This document shows, piece by piece, positions 1 to 5,580 of a stretch of 5,580 nt of DNA. This stretch comes from Porphyromonadaceae bacterium UBA4259. Its GTDB lineage: Bacteria; Bacteroidota; Bacteroidia; Bacteroidales; Muribaculaceae. The notes under the pieces are model-generated. The model made no database searches. It was not told the origin of the DNA and saw only the letters and a list, made by a program, of their open reading frames with translations. The stretch is from positions 56,191-61,770 of the forward strand of contig DGWL01000032.1 of assembly GCA_002396125.1 (NCBI GenBank), written 5' to 3'. Every line of letters starts with the position of its first letter. Position 1 is the stretch's first letter. Both the position numbers and the translations under genes were made by a program.

Positions 1-560
1 CCCTGCTTTGCCATGTCGCCGGCAAACGAGAGTCCTGAGGGACCACTACCGATAACGGCAACCTTGATGCCATTGGCAGGCTTCATGGGTGGCACTTCCT
101 GCTCGGTGTTGTTGCGCTGCCAGTCGGCTGCAAAGCGCTCCAGGTAACCGATAGCCACTGCGGGCTGGTTCATCTTGAGGCGGATGCACTTGCTCTCGCA
201 CTGCTTCTCCTGCGGGCACACACGGCCACACACTGCAGGCAGTGAACTGGTTTCCTTGAGTGTAGCGGCAGCCTGAGCAAACTCGCCACGCTCAATGTTC
301 TTGATGAACTTAGGGATGTTGATGCCCACGGGGCAACCTGTAACACATTGTGGATTGGGGCAGTCGAGGCAGCGGGTGGCCTCGAGCACAGCCTGCTCGG
401 CATTGATACCCTGGTTCACCTCCTCGTTGCAAGTGATGCGGTAGGCAGGATCGAGCTGTGGCATCTCCACGCGAGCTATATTGTTTCTCTCTTTAGCGGT
501 CTTTGACTTGCGCAGCTCCTCGCGCCAAGCCTCGTTGCGAGATTCGTTATAGTTTTCCAT
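1..560 (-). CDS. nfnB: NfnB/GltD-family iron-sulfur flavoprotein (NADPH-dependent glutamate synthase small-subunit-like), 5' part only
   Basis: Reading leftward from an ATG at 558-560 gives 186 complete codons without a stop; the gene runs off the left edge. The N-terminal cysteine-rich domain is clear: C64-x2-C67-x4-C72-x3-C76-P, then CGRVCP at 111-116 and C121/C125, the two [4Fe-4S] cluster motifs of the GltD family. A Rossmann FAD motif, VAVIGSGPSG, follows at 167-176. Databases often call such proteins GltA or GltD, NADPH-dependent glutamate synthase. However, the gene directly upstream is the small FAD/[2Fe-2S] subunit and no glutamate synthase large subunit is visible. That pairing is typical of NfnAB (NADH-dependent reduced ferredoxin:NADP+ oxidoreductase, a cytosolic flavin-based bifurcating enzyme) or the related sulfide dehydrogenase SudAB. 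The family call is secure; the Nfn function is inferred from the pairing. The leader is purine-rich without a strong Shine-Dalgarno. The C-terminal NADPH-binding part is outside the window. Confidence 0.88.
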   Translation of the reverse strand, partial: MENYNESRNEAWREELRKSKTAKERNNIARVEMPQLDPAYRITCNEEVNQGINAEQAVLEATRCLDCPNPQCVTGCPVGINIPKFIKNIERGEFAQAAATLKETSSLPAVCGRVCPQEKQCESKCIRLKMNQPAVAIGYLERFAADWQRNNTEQEVPPMKPANGIKVAVIGSGPSGLSFAGDMAKQ

Positions 561-588
561 TTCTCTTCTTTTTCTATTTTTTTGTCAG

Positions 589-614
589 ACAATTACTAAC
601 AATTAAAAACAATT
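589..614. repeat. Three ACAATT direct repeats at exact 10-base spacing
   Basis: ACAATT occurs at 589-594, 599-604 and 609-614 on the plus strand, which is AATTGT three times on the transcribed sense of the nfn genes. The phase is one helical turn. The repeats sit in the spacer between the two nfn genes, about 29-54 bases upstream of the nfnB start. A small imperfect palindrome, TCATC-G-GATGA at 615-625, adjoins them. I see no good Bacteroidota promoter in this spacer. The pattern is real in the sequence; any role as a regulator site or mRNA leader element is conjecture, and chance in AT-rich DNA is possible. Confidence 0.4.
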
Positions 615-665
615 TCATCGGATGATGACCTGATTTCTTTTTTGCTCGTCTTCTTGTTAGCTATT

Positions 666-1442
666 TTACATTTTCAAGCGCATTAACAACTCGTCGAAGT
701 CAATTTGATGAGCATCAAACTCAGGACCTTCAACACACACGAAGCGAGTCTTACCACCCACGCTCACGCGGCAAGCGCCACACATACCCGTGCCATCAAC
801 CATGATAGCATTGAGCGAAGCCTCGGTTGGCACCTCATATTTTTTGGTCAAGAGTGACACGAATTTCATCATGATAGCAGGACCGATAGTTACCACCTTA
901 TCGACCTTCTCACGCTTGATAACTTCCTCAACGCCAGCGGTCACAAGACCCTTGTTGCCATAGCTACCATCGTCGGTCATAATAATAACGTCATCGCTCG
1001 AAGCACGAACCTCATCCTCAAGGATAATCAAGTCCTTAGTGCGACCAGCAAGCACGCTCACCACGCGATTGCCGGCAGCTTTCATTGCCTTGATGATGGG
1101 CAGCAGTGGAGCCACGCCCACGCCACCGCCACAGCACAGCACGGTGCCGTAGTTCTCAATGCGGGTAGCTTGGCCCAGCGGTCCAACCACATCGGTCAAG
1201 CAATCACCCGGCTCAAGAGCACAAATCTTGCGGGTAGAGTCACCCACTGCTTGAATTACAAGTGTGATGGTGCCGGCTGCAGGGTCGCTATCGGCAATAG
1301 TCAATGGAATTCTTTCACCTTTCTCGCCACAACGCACAATCACAAAGTGACCTGCACGACGAGCTTTCGCAATAAGCGGAGCTTCAACAACGAGTTTAGT
1401 GACATTCTCGCTGAAACGCTGTTTTTCTACAATCTTGTTCAT
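666..1442 (-). CDS. nfnA: NfnA-type FAD/[2Fe-2S] small subunit (sulfide/dihydroorotate dehydrogenase electron-transfer-like)
   Basis: A 258-residue protein of the ferredoxin-NADP reductase superfamily, about full length for the small subunit of NfnAB/SudAB. Visible parts are a flavin-binding beta-barrel with RIPLTIAD at 44-51, a nucleotide-binding domain with the glycine-rich loop GGGVGVAP at 105-112, and a C-terminal [2Fe-2S] motif with C221, C224 and C236. D216 lies just before C221; structures of bacterial NfnA show a cluster held by three Cys and one Asp, and D216 fits that ligand. The related PyrK subunit of dihydroorotate dehydrogenase shares this fold, but the adjoining GltD-like gene argues for Nfn/Sud. 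In known Nfn, this subunit oxidises or reduces NAD(H) while the large subunit handles NADP(H) and ferredoxin. It is first in the minus-strand unit, 105 bases before nfnB, and is probably transcribed from the site at 1483-1491. The ATG at 1440-1442 has an AT-rich leader without Shine-Dalgarno. Confidence 0.88.
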   Translation of the reverse strand: MNKIVEKQRFSENVTKLVVEAPLIAKARRAGHFVIVRCGEKGERIPLTIADSDPAAGTITLVIQAVGDSTRKICALEPGDCLTDVVGPLGQATRIENYGTVLCCGGGVGVAPLLPIIKAMKAAGNRVVSVLAGRTKDLIILEDEVRASSDDVIIMTDDGSYGNKGLVTAGVEEVIKREKVDKVVTIGPAIMMKFVSLLTKKYEVPTEASLNAIMVDGTGMCGACRVSVGGKTRFVCVEGPEFDAHQIDFDELLMRLKM

Positions 1443-1482
1443 TGTTTATAGTTAATGTGAATTAGTTATTCTTTTTGAACGT

Positions 1483-1491
1483 GCAAAGGTA
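1483..1491 (-). promoter_or_regulatory. Bacteroidota-type -7 element for nfnA
   Basis: On the minus strand this reads TACCTTTGC, an exact match to the Bacteroidota -7 consensus TAnnTTTGY. The upstream -33 box is weak: TGTG at 1510-1513 with an 18-base gap is the best match to TTTG. Transcription would start some 5-10 bases further left, leaving a leader of roughly 30-35 bases before the ATG at 1442. The site lies in the 237-base divergent gap shared with tgt. Confidence 0.55.
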
Positions 1492-1619
1492 AATAGAATT
1501 TCTGAATTACACACCTTAATTACGCTAAACTTTTCAACATCATTGCAATTGACTGTGCCTGTTGAACGCACTGCCACCAGTGTCACCGAACTAAAAAACC
1601 ATAAAAAATGCTGATTCTT

Positions 1620-1651
1620 TTTGCGGTTCATCATAGTTGTTGTAATTTTGC
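1620..1651 (+). promoter_or_regulatory. Consensus Bacteroidota promoter for tgt-lptG
   Basis: TTTG at 1620-1623, a 19-base spacer, then TAATTTTGC at 1643-1651 match the Bacteroidota primary-sigma consensus TTTG-N19-TAnnTTTGY at every fixed position. The predicted transcription start is around 1656-1660, giving a leader of roughly 20-25 bases before the tgt ATG at 1680. It probably drives the tgt-lptG pair, because the 37-base gap between those genes contains no similar site. Confidence 0.7.
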
Positions 1652-1679
1652 CCGTTAAAAACCGGATAAACCATTGTAT

Positions 1680-2810
1680 ATGGACTACAAAGTAGTAGCA
1701 ACAAATAGCGACAGCAAGGCTCGCGCGGGATTGATAAGCACCGGGCACGGCGACATTGAGACACCCATCTTCATGCCAGTGGGCACGGTGGGTAGCGTTA
1801 AGGCTGTGCACATGAGCGAGTTGCGCGACGACATAAAGGCTCAAATAATCTTGGGCAACACCTATCACCTGTACTTGCGCCCCGGCATGGACATCATTGA
1901 GCGTGCCGGCGGGCTTCACAAGTTCAACAGCTGGCAGCGCCCCATCCTGACCGACAGCGGCGGTTTTCAAGTGTTCTCACTCAGTGAGAACCGAAAACTC
2001 AAAGAAGAGGGTGTGACATTCCGCAGCCACATTGACGGTTCAAAGCATCTGTTCACCCCCGAGAAGGTTGTTGACATTCAGCGCAGTATAGGCAGCGACA
2101 TCATGATGGCGCTCGACGAGTGTCCTCCCGGCACCAGCGACTACCGCTATGCCGAGAAATCGCTACGGCTCACTCAGCGATGGTTGGAACGTGGCTGGAA
2201 GCATTTCAACGCCACCAGTCCCCGCTACGGCCACAGCCAGGCATTTTTTCCCATTGTGCAAGGTTGCACCTATGAGGATTTGCGCCGCGATGCCGCCAAG
2301 CACGTAGCCGACCTGGGAGCCGAGGGCAATGCCATTGGCGGGTTGGCTGTGGGTGAGCCCGTTGAAGTTATGTATGACATGATAGAGGTAGTGAATGAAA
2401 TTCTGCCCGCCGACCGCCCACGTTACCTGATGGGAGTGGGCACACCCGCCAACATCCTTGAGGCCATTGATCGGGGCGTTGACATGATGGACTGCGTGAT
2501 GCCCACCCGCAACGGCCGCAACGGCATGCTTTTCACCCGCCACGGCATCATGAACATGCGCAACAAAAAATGGGCCGACGACTTCTCGCCACTGCAAGAA
2601 GACGGAGCATCGGTAGTTGACCGCGCCTATAGCAAAGCCTACGTGCGTCACCTCTTTATCGCCAATGAGTTGCTGGCCATGCAGATTGCCAGCATCCATA
2701 ACCTGGCGTTCTATCTATGGCTTGTGGGCGAAGCTCGCAAGCACATCATCGTCGGCGATTTCAAGACGTGGAAAACAGCCATGGTTGAGAACGTTACACG
2801 CAGATTATAA
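1680..2810 (+). CDS. tgt: tRNA-guanine(34) transglycosylase (queuosine biosynthesis)
   Basis: A 376-residue protein matching bacterial Tgt over its full length. The enzyme swaps guanine 34 of GUN-anticodon tRNAs (Asp, Asn, His, Tyr) for preQ1 in the cytosol. Active-site features are present: the general acid/base Asp in DSGGFQVF (D92), base-recognition D146 and C148 in LDECPP, GGLAVGE at 220-226, and the nucleophile D271 in DCVMPTRNGRNG. V224 in LAVGE corresponds to the residue typical of preQ1-using bacterial enzymes, where eukaryotic queuine enzymes carry glycine. The odd point is the C-terminal zinc site: the usual CxCxxC is replaced by G309, S311 and D314, although the later His (H340 in SIHN) remains. 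The ATG at 1680 was chosen because MDYKVVATNSDSKARAG fits the family start; a TTG two codons earlier is in frame but unneeded. It is followed after 37 bases by lptG, likely cotranscribed. Confidence 0.96.
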   Translation: MDYKVVATNSDSKARAGLISTGHGDIETPIFMPVGTVGSVKAVHMSELRDDIKAQIILGNTYHLYLRPGMDIIERAGGLHKFNSWQRPILTDSGGFQVFSLSENRKLKEEGVTFRSHIDGSKHLFTPEKVVDIQRSIGSDIMMALDECPPGTSDYRYAEKSLRLTQRWLERGWKHFNATSPRYGHSQAFFPIVQGCTYEDLRRDAAKHVADLGAEGNAIGGLAVGEPVEVMYDMIEVVNEILPADRPRYLMGVGTPANILEAIDRGVDMMDCVMPTRNGRNGMLFTRHGIMNMRNKKWADDFSPLQEDGASVVDRAYSKAYVRHLFIANELLAMQIASIHNLAFYLWLVGEARKHIIVGDFKTWKTAMVENVTRRL

Positions 2811-2847
2811 CCAAATGCCAAGGAGAGAGAGCGAGTAAGAGAGATTT

Positions 2848-4164
2848 ATGGGATTGATTAGGAAATTCAAGCGAGGCACTGATTCCATTGTGCAGAACAG
2901 CGACCGGTGGGAGATGGTGAACGAGAGCACGCAAGCCGCGCGCTCCGACATTGATTTCACCAAAATCGACATCCCGAAGATTGACGCCGAGAATCTGCAG
3001 GAAGAAGCCACCCTGGCGTCAGCCCCCGCCGGCGATGAGCCAAAGAGCAAACCCTCAAAGGAGCAGCAAACCGAGAAGCCGCTGAAGAAGCCATGGATGA
3101 AGCGCTTCGACGCCTACATCATGAAGAAATTCCTGGGCACATTCTTCTTTGCCATCTTGTTACTGCTGGCAGTAGTAATCATGTTTGACATCAACGAGAA
3201 GCTTGATGCCATGCTCACCGCTCCGCTCAAGGAAACGGTGTTCAAGTATTTCTTGAACTTCCTTCCCTACTTCGCCAACCAGTTTTCGCCCCTCTTTGTG
3301 TTCATCTCGGTTATCTTCTTCACATCAAAACTAGCCGACCACAGCGAGATAATAGCTATGATGTCGAGTGGTATCAGCTTCAAGCGCCTCATGATTCCCT
3401 ACTTGTTGAGCGCCACAATCATTGCCGCCGGCACTCTGTTGCTGGCACTTTATGTAATACCACCGGCCAACATCAAGCGCATCGAGTACACCAACCAGTG
3501 GGTGAAGAACAAGCGAGTGGACTTTGGCGACAACATCCAGCTGCAGGTGCGACCGGGTGTGATGGCCTACATGTCGCGTTATGACAACACCACCAAGCGC
3601 GGCTACCGCTTCACGATGGAGCAATTTGAGGGCAACAAGCTGGTGTCGCGCATCACGGCCCACGATGTGCGCTATGACACGCTTGGCCGCTGGGAACTCA
3701 ACAACTATGGCGTGAGGAAATTTGAAAATCTCAAGGAGACCTACACTAAAGGCAGTCAAAAGGACACCTTGCTCGGCATTGAGCCACGCGACTTCCTGAT
3801 TTCTCAAAACGACCAGGAGATGCTCACATCGCCTGAGCTGAGGCACTACATCAACAAGCAGAAGGCGCGCGGCGTGGCCAATCTTCAGCAGTTTGAGCTT
3901 GAGTACGAGAAACGTTTTGCCATGACTGCGGCGGCATTTATCCTGACGGTGATAGGCCTGTCGCTCTCGTCGCGCAAGGTGCGTGGCGGCATGGGGTTGA
4001 ACATTGGCATAGGCTTGTTGCTCAGCTTCTCCTACATCCTGTTCATGACAGTGACACAGACGTTTGCCATCAGCGGCTACACATCGCCACGACTGGCTAT
4101 GTGGATTCCCAATATCATCTACACCATCATCGCAATCTTCCTCTATCGTCACGCCTCAAGATGA
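2848..4164 (+). CDS. lptG: LptF/LptG (YjgP/YjgQ) family LPS-transport permease with N-terminal extension
   Basis: A 438-residue inner-membrane protein with the LptF/G layout. TM1 is near 95-115, TM2 near 142-160, and a cytosolic coupling segment SEIIAMMSSGISFKRL lies at 166-181. TM3 is near 183-205, followed by a periplasmic beta-jellyroll-like region to about 350. TM4 (357-374), TM5 (383-406) and TM6 (414-433) close the protein. In the family, LptF and LptG pair with the ATPase LptB to extract LPS and pass it to the periplasmic bridge; none of the partners is in this window. Whether this paralogue is F or G cannot be settled here; the symbol follows common usage. Unusual is a charged, proline-, lysine- and glutamate-rich extension of about 83 residues before the usual start region (M84, codon at 3097). 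Its codon use matches the rest of the gene, so it looks coding. The ATG at 2848 has AAGAGAG four bases upstream; an internal start at 3097 would give a family-sized 355-residue protein. Confidence 0.92.
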   Translation: MGLIRKFKRGTDSIVQNSDRWEMVNESTQAARSDIDFTKIDIPKIDAENLQEEATLASAPAGDEPKSKPSKEQQTEKPLKKPWMKRFDAYIMKKFLGTFFFAILLLLAVVIMFDINEKLDAMLTAPLKETVFKYFLNFLPYFANQFSPLFVFISVIFFTSKLADHSEIIAMMSSGISFKRLMIPYLLSATIIAAGTLLLALYVIPPANIKRIEYTNQWVKNKRVDFGDNIQLQVRPGVMAYMSRYDNTTKRGYRFTMEQFEGNKLVSRITAHDVRYDTLGRWELNNYGVRKFENLKETYTKGSQKDTLLGIEPRDFLISQNDQEMLTSPELRHYINKQKARGVANLQQFELEYEKRFAMTAAAFILTVIGLSLSSRKVRGGMGLNIGIGLLLSFSYILFMTVTQTFAISGYTSPRLAMWIPNIIYTIIAIFLYRHASR

Positions 4165-4198
4165 TAGAAAGATATTAACGGATTTAATACACATCAAT

Positions 4199-4233
4199 AA
4201 AGGACCATAACCTGTGAATGGCTACGGTCCTTT
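4199..4233. terminator. Hairpin between convergent genes, likely intrinsic terminator
   Basis: AAAGGACC at 4199-4206 pairs with GGTCCTTT at 4226-4233, a perfect 8-base-pair stem. Further TA/TA and CC/GG pairs extend inward, closing on a loop of about 7 bases (TGTGAAT). Rightward, the stem ends in TTT and is followed by GTTGTGTTTT, a moderately U-rich tail suited to ending the tgt-lptG transcript. Leftward, the A/U-rich stem base gives only a short T run, so termination of deoD by the same hairpin is plausible but weaker. Confidence 0.75.
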
Positions 4234-4270
4234 GTTGTGTTTTACTGTGATAACTCGTTAGCGATGCGGT

Positions 4271-4987
4271 CTACAGCTCAATCGCCGCTTCAAGAGCGAG
4301 ATGCATCATGGTGCGGAACGAAGTTTGGCGCTCCTCGGCAGTTGTTTCTTGAGCTGTAACTAGAGAGTCGCTGATGGTGAGCAGGCATGCTGCGCGCTTG
4401 CCCAGCACCTGCGCGTTGTGGAACAGTGCAAAACTCTCCATTTCCACGCAGTCAACTCCTGTTTTCTCGCGCATCTCTTGCCATGTGACGGCACTAGGTC
4501 CACCATAGAATACATCGCTCGAATACACCTTGACCGGCGTGCACTTGATGTTGAGTTGGGCAGCTTTTCTCATGATGGTGTCGTTAATCTCAGGGCTTGG
4601 AAGCAGCTCGTTGCTGGTGTTGTGGTCGTGAACCAGGGCATAACTCGAGAGGCTGTAGGCACTTGCGGCGAGCACCACGTCGTGCAAGTTAAGATTAGGG
4701 TTGTAGCTTCCGGCCGAACCAATGCGGATGATGTTCTCAACGCCATAGAACTTGTAGAGTTCATGAGAATAGATACCAATGCTGGGCATGCCCATTCCAC
4801 TAGCCATAACCGAAACCGGCTTGCCCATGTAGGTGCCGGTAAAACCCAGCATGTTGCGCACGGTGTTGACTAAAGTGGGGTTATCGAGGAAATTCTCGGC
4901 AATAAACTGTGCCCTCAAAGGATCGCCGGGCATGAGAACCGTTTTGGCAAAAGCGCCCTCGGGGGCATTAATGTGTGGAGTCGACAT
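4271..4987 (-). CDS. deoD: Purine nucleoside phosphorylase, hexameric DeoD type
   Basis: A 238-residue protein, about the same length as E. coli DeoD and colinear with it from MSTPHINA onward. The cytosolic enzyme splits purine (deoxy)ribonucleosides with phosphate into free base and (deoxy)ribose-1-phosphate for purine salvage. Conserved active-site residues are visible: H5, the phosphate ligands G21, R25 (GDPLRA), R44 (VRNMLGFTG), R88 and S91 (RIGSAGS), the ribose-binding VEMES with E182 and E184, and the catalytic pair D207 (ISDS) and R220 (EERQTSF). These match E. coli H4, G20, R24, R43, R87, S90, E179, E181, D204 and R217 once the initiator Met and a small insertion are allowed for. E. 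coli has SDH where this protein has SDS, so the residue after the catalytic Asp differs. The ATG at 4985-4987 has an AT-rich leader with no Shine-Dalgarno, usual for this phylum. It lies 66 bases after the lytic transglycosylase gene on the same strand, so it may be cotranscribed or use the weak site at 5000-5031. Confidence 0.95.
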   Translation of the reverse strand: MSTPHINAPEGAFAKTVLMPGDPLRAQFIAENFLDNPTLVNTVRNMLGFTGTYMGKPVSVMASGMGMPSIGIYSHELYKFYGVENIIRIGSAGSYNPNLNLHDVVLAASAYSLSSYALVHDHNTSNELLPSPEINDTIMRKAAQLNIKCTPVKVYSSDVFYGGPSAVTWQEMREKTGVDCVEMESFALFHNAQVLGKRAACLLTISDSLVTAQETTAEERQTSFRTMMHLALEAAIEL

Positions 4988-4999
4988 AATGATTGATTT

Positions 5000-5031
5000 T
5001 AAAAGTTATAATTAAATTGTTTTAGGAAAAA
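5000..5031 (-). promoter_or_regulatory. Weak candidate promoter for deoD
   Basis: On the minus strand TTTTT (5031-5027) is followed after 18 bases by TAACTTTTA (5008-5000). This resembles TTTG-N19-TAnnTTTGY, but both boxes lack the G. It lies in the 66-base AT-rich gap just ahead of deoD, and if used would leave a very short leader. Chance similarity in AT-rich DNA is quite possible. Confidence 0.25.
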
Positions 5032-5053
5032 GCTACAGAGATGGAGCGGGAAG

Positions 5054-5580
5054 TCACTTCTTGCGCCGCACCTTGTCCTTGATGGCATGCTGCTTGGCAT
5101 CGTAGGAGCGGAACACACGATAGGCATTCTCGACCTGGCGCACGTAGTTAAGTGTCTCGGTACCGCGGCAATAGCCATAGCTACACACGGCATCGTTATA
5201 GAACTCGGGGCGCATCTTCCACAAGATGGCTTCTTCAACATTGGAATACCACACTTGTGGCTTCTTGCCATACTTGCGCGCCAGCTTCATGGCATCGGTC
5301 ACATGGCCCACTCCGGCATTATAGGCAGCGAGCGTGAACCGCAACCGCTCGGCTCCATTAGAGATATAGCTCTGGAAAAACTTGTCGGTCTTGGAAATCA
5401 CAAGGCTTGCGACATAGACACTCTTCTCGGGGTCGCTGAGAGCCTCCTCGCCGAAGCCATAGCCACGAGCGGTGCCGGGCATAATTTGCATGAGGCCCCG
5501 CGCCCCTGCCCACGACACCGCATTGGGGTTGAAATTAGACTCCACATAGGCCACTGCGGCCAGCACAGTCCATTCCACGC
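5054..5580 (-). CDS. mltF: MltF-like lytic transglycosylase, C-terminal SLT domain (5' end outside window)
   Basis: About 175 codons up to a TGA at 5054-5056; the reading frame is open through the right edge, so the true start lies beyond it. The sequence is a family-1 SLT (lysozyme-like) domain. The catalytic glutamate is in AYVESNFNPNA (codon at 5540-5542), followed by the fold motifs SWAGARGLMQIMPGTA and LAAYNAGVGHVTDA. The later segment YGYCRGTETLNYVRQVENAYRVF closely parallels the end of E. coli MltF (YGYARGHEAYAYV...), which favours MltF over Slt70 or MltC. MltF proteins normally carry an N-terminal substrate-binding-like domain and a lipid or signal anchor; that part cannot be seen here. 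The enzyme cleaves peptidoglycan MurNAc-GlcNAc bonds, forming 1,6-anhydroMurNAc, at the periplasmic face of the outer membrane. The last residues are a basic tail (DKVRRKK). It precedes deoD by 66 bases on the same strand without an obvious terminator. Confidence 0.9.
   Translation of the reverse strand, partial: VEWTVLAAVAYVESNFNPNAVSWAGARGLMQIMPGTARGYGFGEEALSDPEKSVYVASLVISKTDKFFQSYISNGAERLRFTLAAYNAGVGHVTDAMKLARKYGKKPQVWYSNVEEAILWKMRPEFYNDAVCSYGYCRGTETLNYVRQVENAYRVFRSYDAKQHAIKDKVRRKK

Noticed and set aside
1452..1970. Open frame of 172 codons on the minus strand across the divergent gap and tgt start
   Set aside because: It overlaps the start of tgt and both promoter-like sites and shows no domain; its intergenic part is AT-rich noncoding DNA.
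2163..2699. Open frame of 178 codons on the minus strand opposite tgt
   Set aside because: It is the antisense of a well-conserved tgt gene, with no family resemblance and typical shadow composition.
2815..2838. Seven-codon ORF in the tgt-lptG gap that could be a leader peptide
   Set aside because: It is very short, with no ribosome site, codon run or hairpin to suggest attenuation; it probably arises by chance.
3331..4152. Open frame of 273 codons on the minus strand opposite lptG
   Set aside because: It lies wholly inside a confident membrane-protein gene, has no recognisable domain and a His/Val/Ala-rich composition expected from reading the reverse of GC-rich codons.
4165..4270. Possible small RNA or attachment site around the 4199-4233 hairpin
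   Set aside because: The hairpin between convergent genes is adequately explained as a terminator; no promoter or flanking repeats were seen.
4418..4873. Open frame of 151 codons on the plus strand opposite deoD
   Set aside because: It is the antisense of a full-length conserved deoD and resembles no known protein.

Overview
The window looks like chromosomal housekeeping DNA from a member of the Bacteroidota, probably order Bacteroidales, of moderate GC content. Three things point there. Protein-coding stretches are GC-rich with short AT-rich gaps. Gene starts are preceded by A-rich leaders with weak or no Shine-Dalgarno sequence. Promoter-like sites fit the Bacteroidota pattern (TTTG, about 19 bases, TAnnTTTGY). 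The tgt-lptG neighbour pair and the protein sequences also read as Bacteroidales. The family or genus cannot be fixed from the sequence alone; a Muribaculaceae-like gut organism is a guess.

Layout from left to right. Positions 1-1442 (minus strand) hold a two-gene redox unit: a small FAD/[2Fe-2S] subunit (nfnA type, 666-1442), then after a 105-base spacer the GltD-like large subunit (nfnB type, 1-560, cut by the left window edge). Positions 1443-1679 are a divergent intergenic region with a promoter-like site for each side. Positions 1680-4164 (plus strand) hold tgt, then after a 37-base gap an LptF/LptG-family permease with a long N-terminal extension. Positions 4165-4270 hold a hairpin that can serve as terminator for the converging genes. 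Positions 4271-4987 (minus strand) encode the hexameric-type purine nucleoside phosphorylase DeoD. Positions 5054-5580 (minus strand) encode the C-terminal part of an MltF-like lytic transglycosylase, cut by the right edge. No gene-free stretch exceeds 300 bases.

The gene groups serve separate cell functions: NAD(P)H/ferredoxin electron balance (nfnA/nfnB), queuosine modification of tRNA (tgt), LPS transport to the outer membrane (lptG), purine salvage (deoD) and peptidoglycan turnover (mltF). I see no mobile element, CRISPR array, toxin-antitoxin or defence genes, tRNA or rRNA, and no convincing undescribed system. The points most worth a second look are the Tgt protein lacking the usual zinc-binding cysteines, the roughly 83-residue N-terminal extension of the Lpt permease, and a 10-base-period triple repeat in the nfnA-nfnB spacer.
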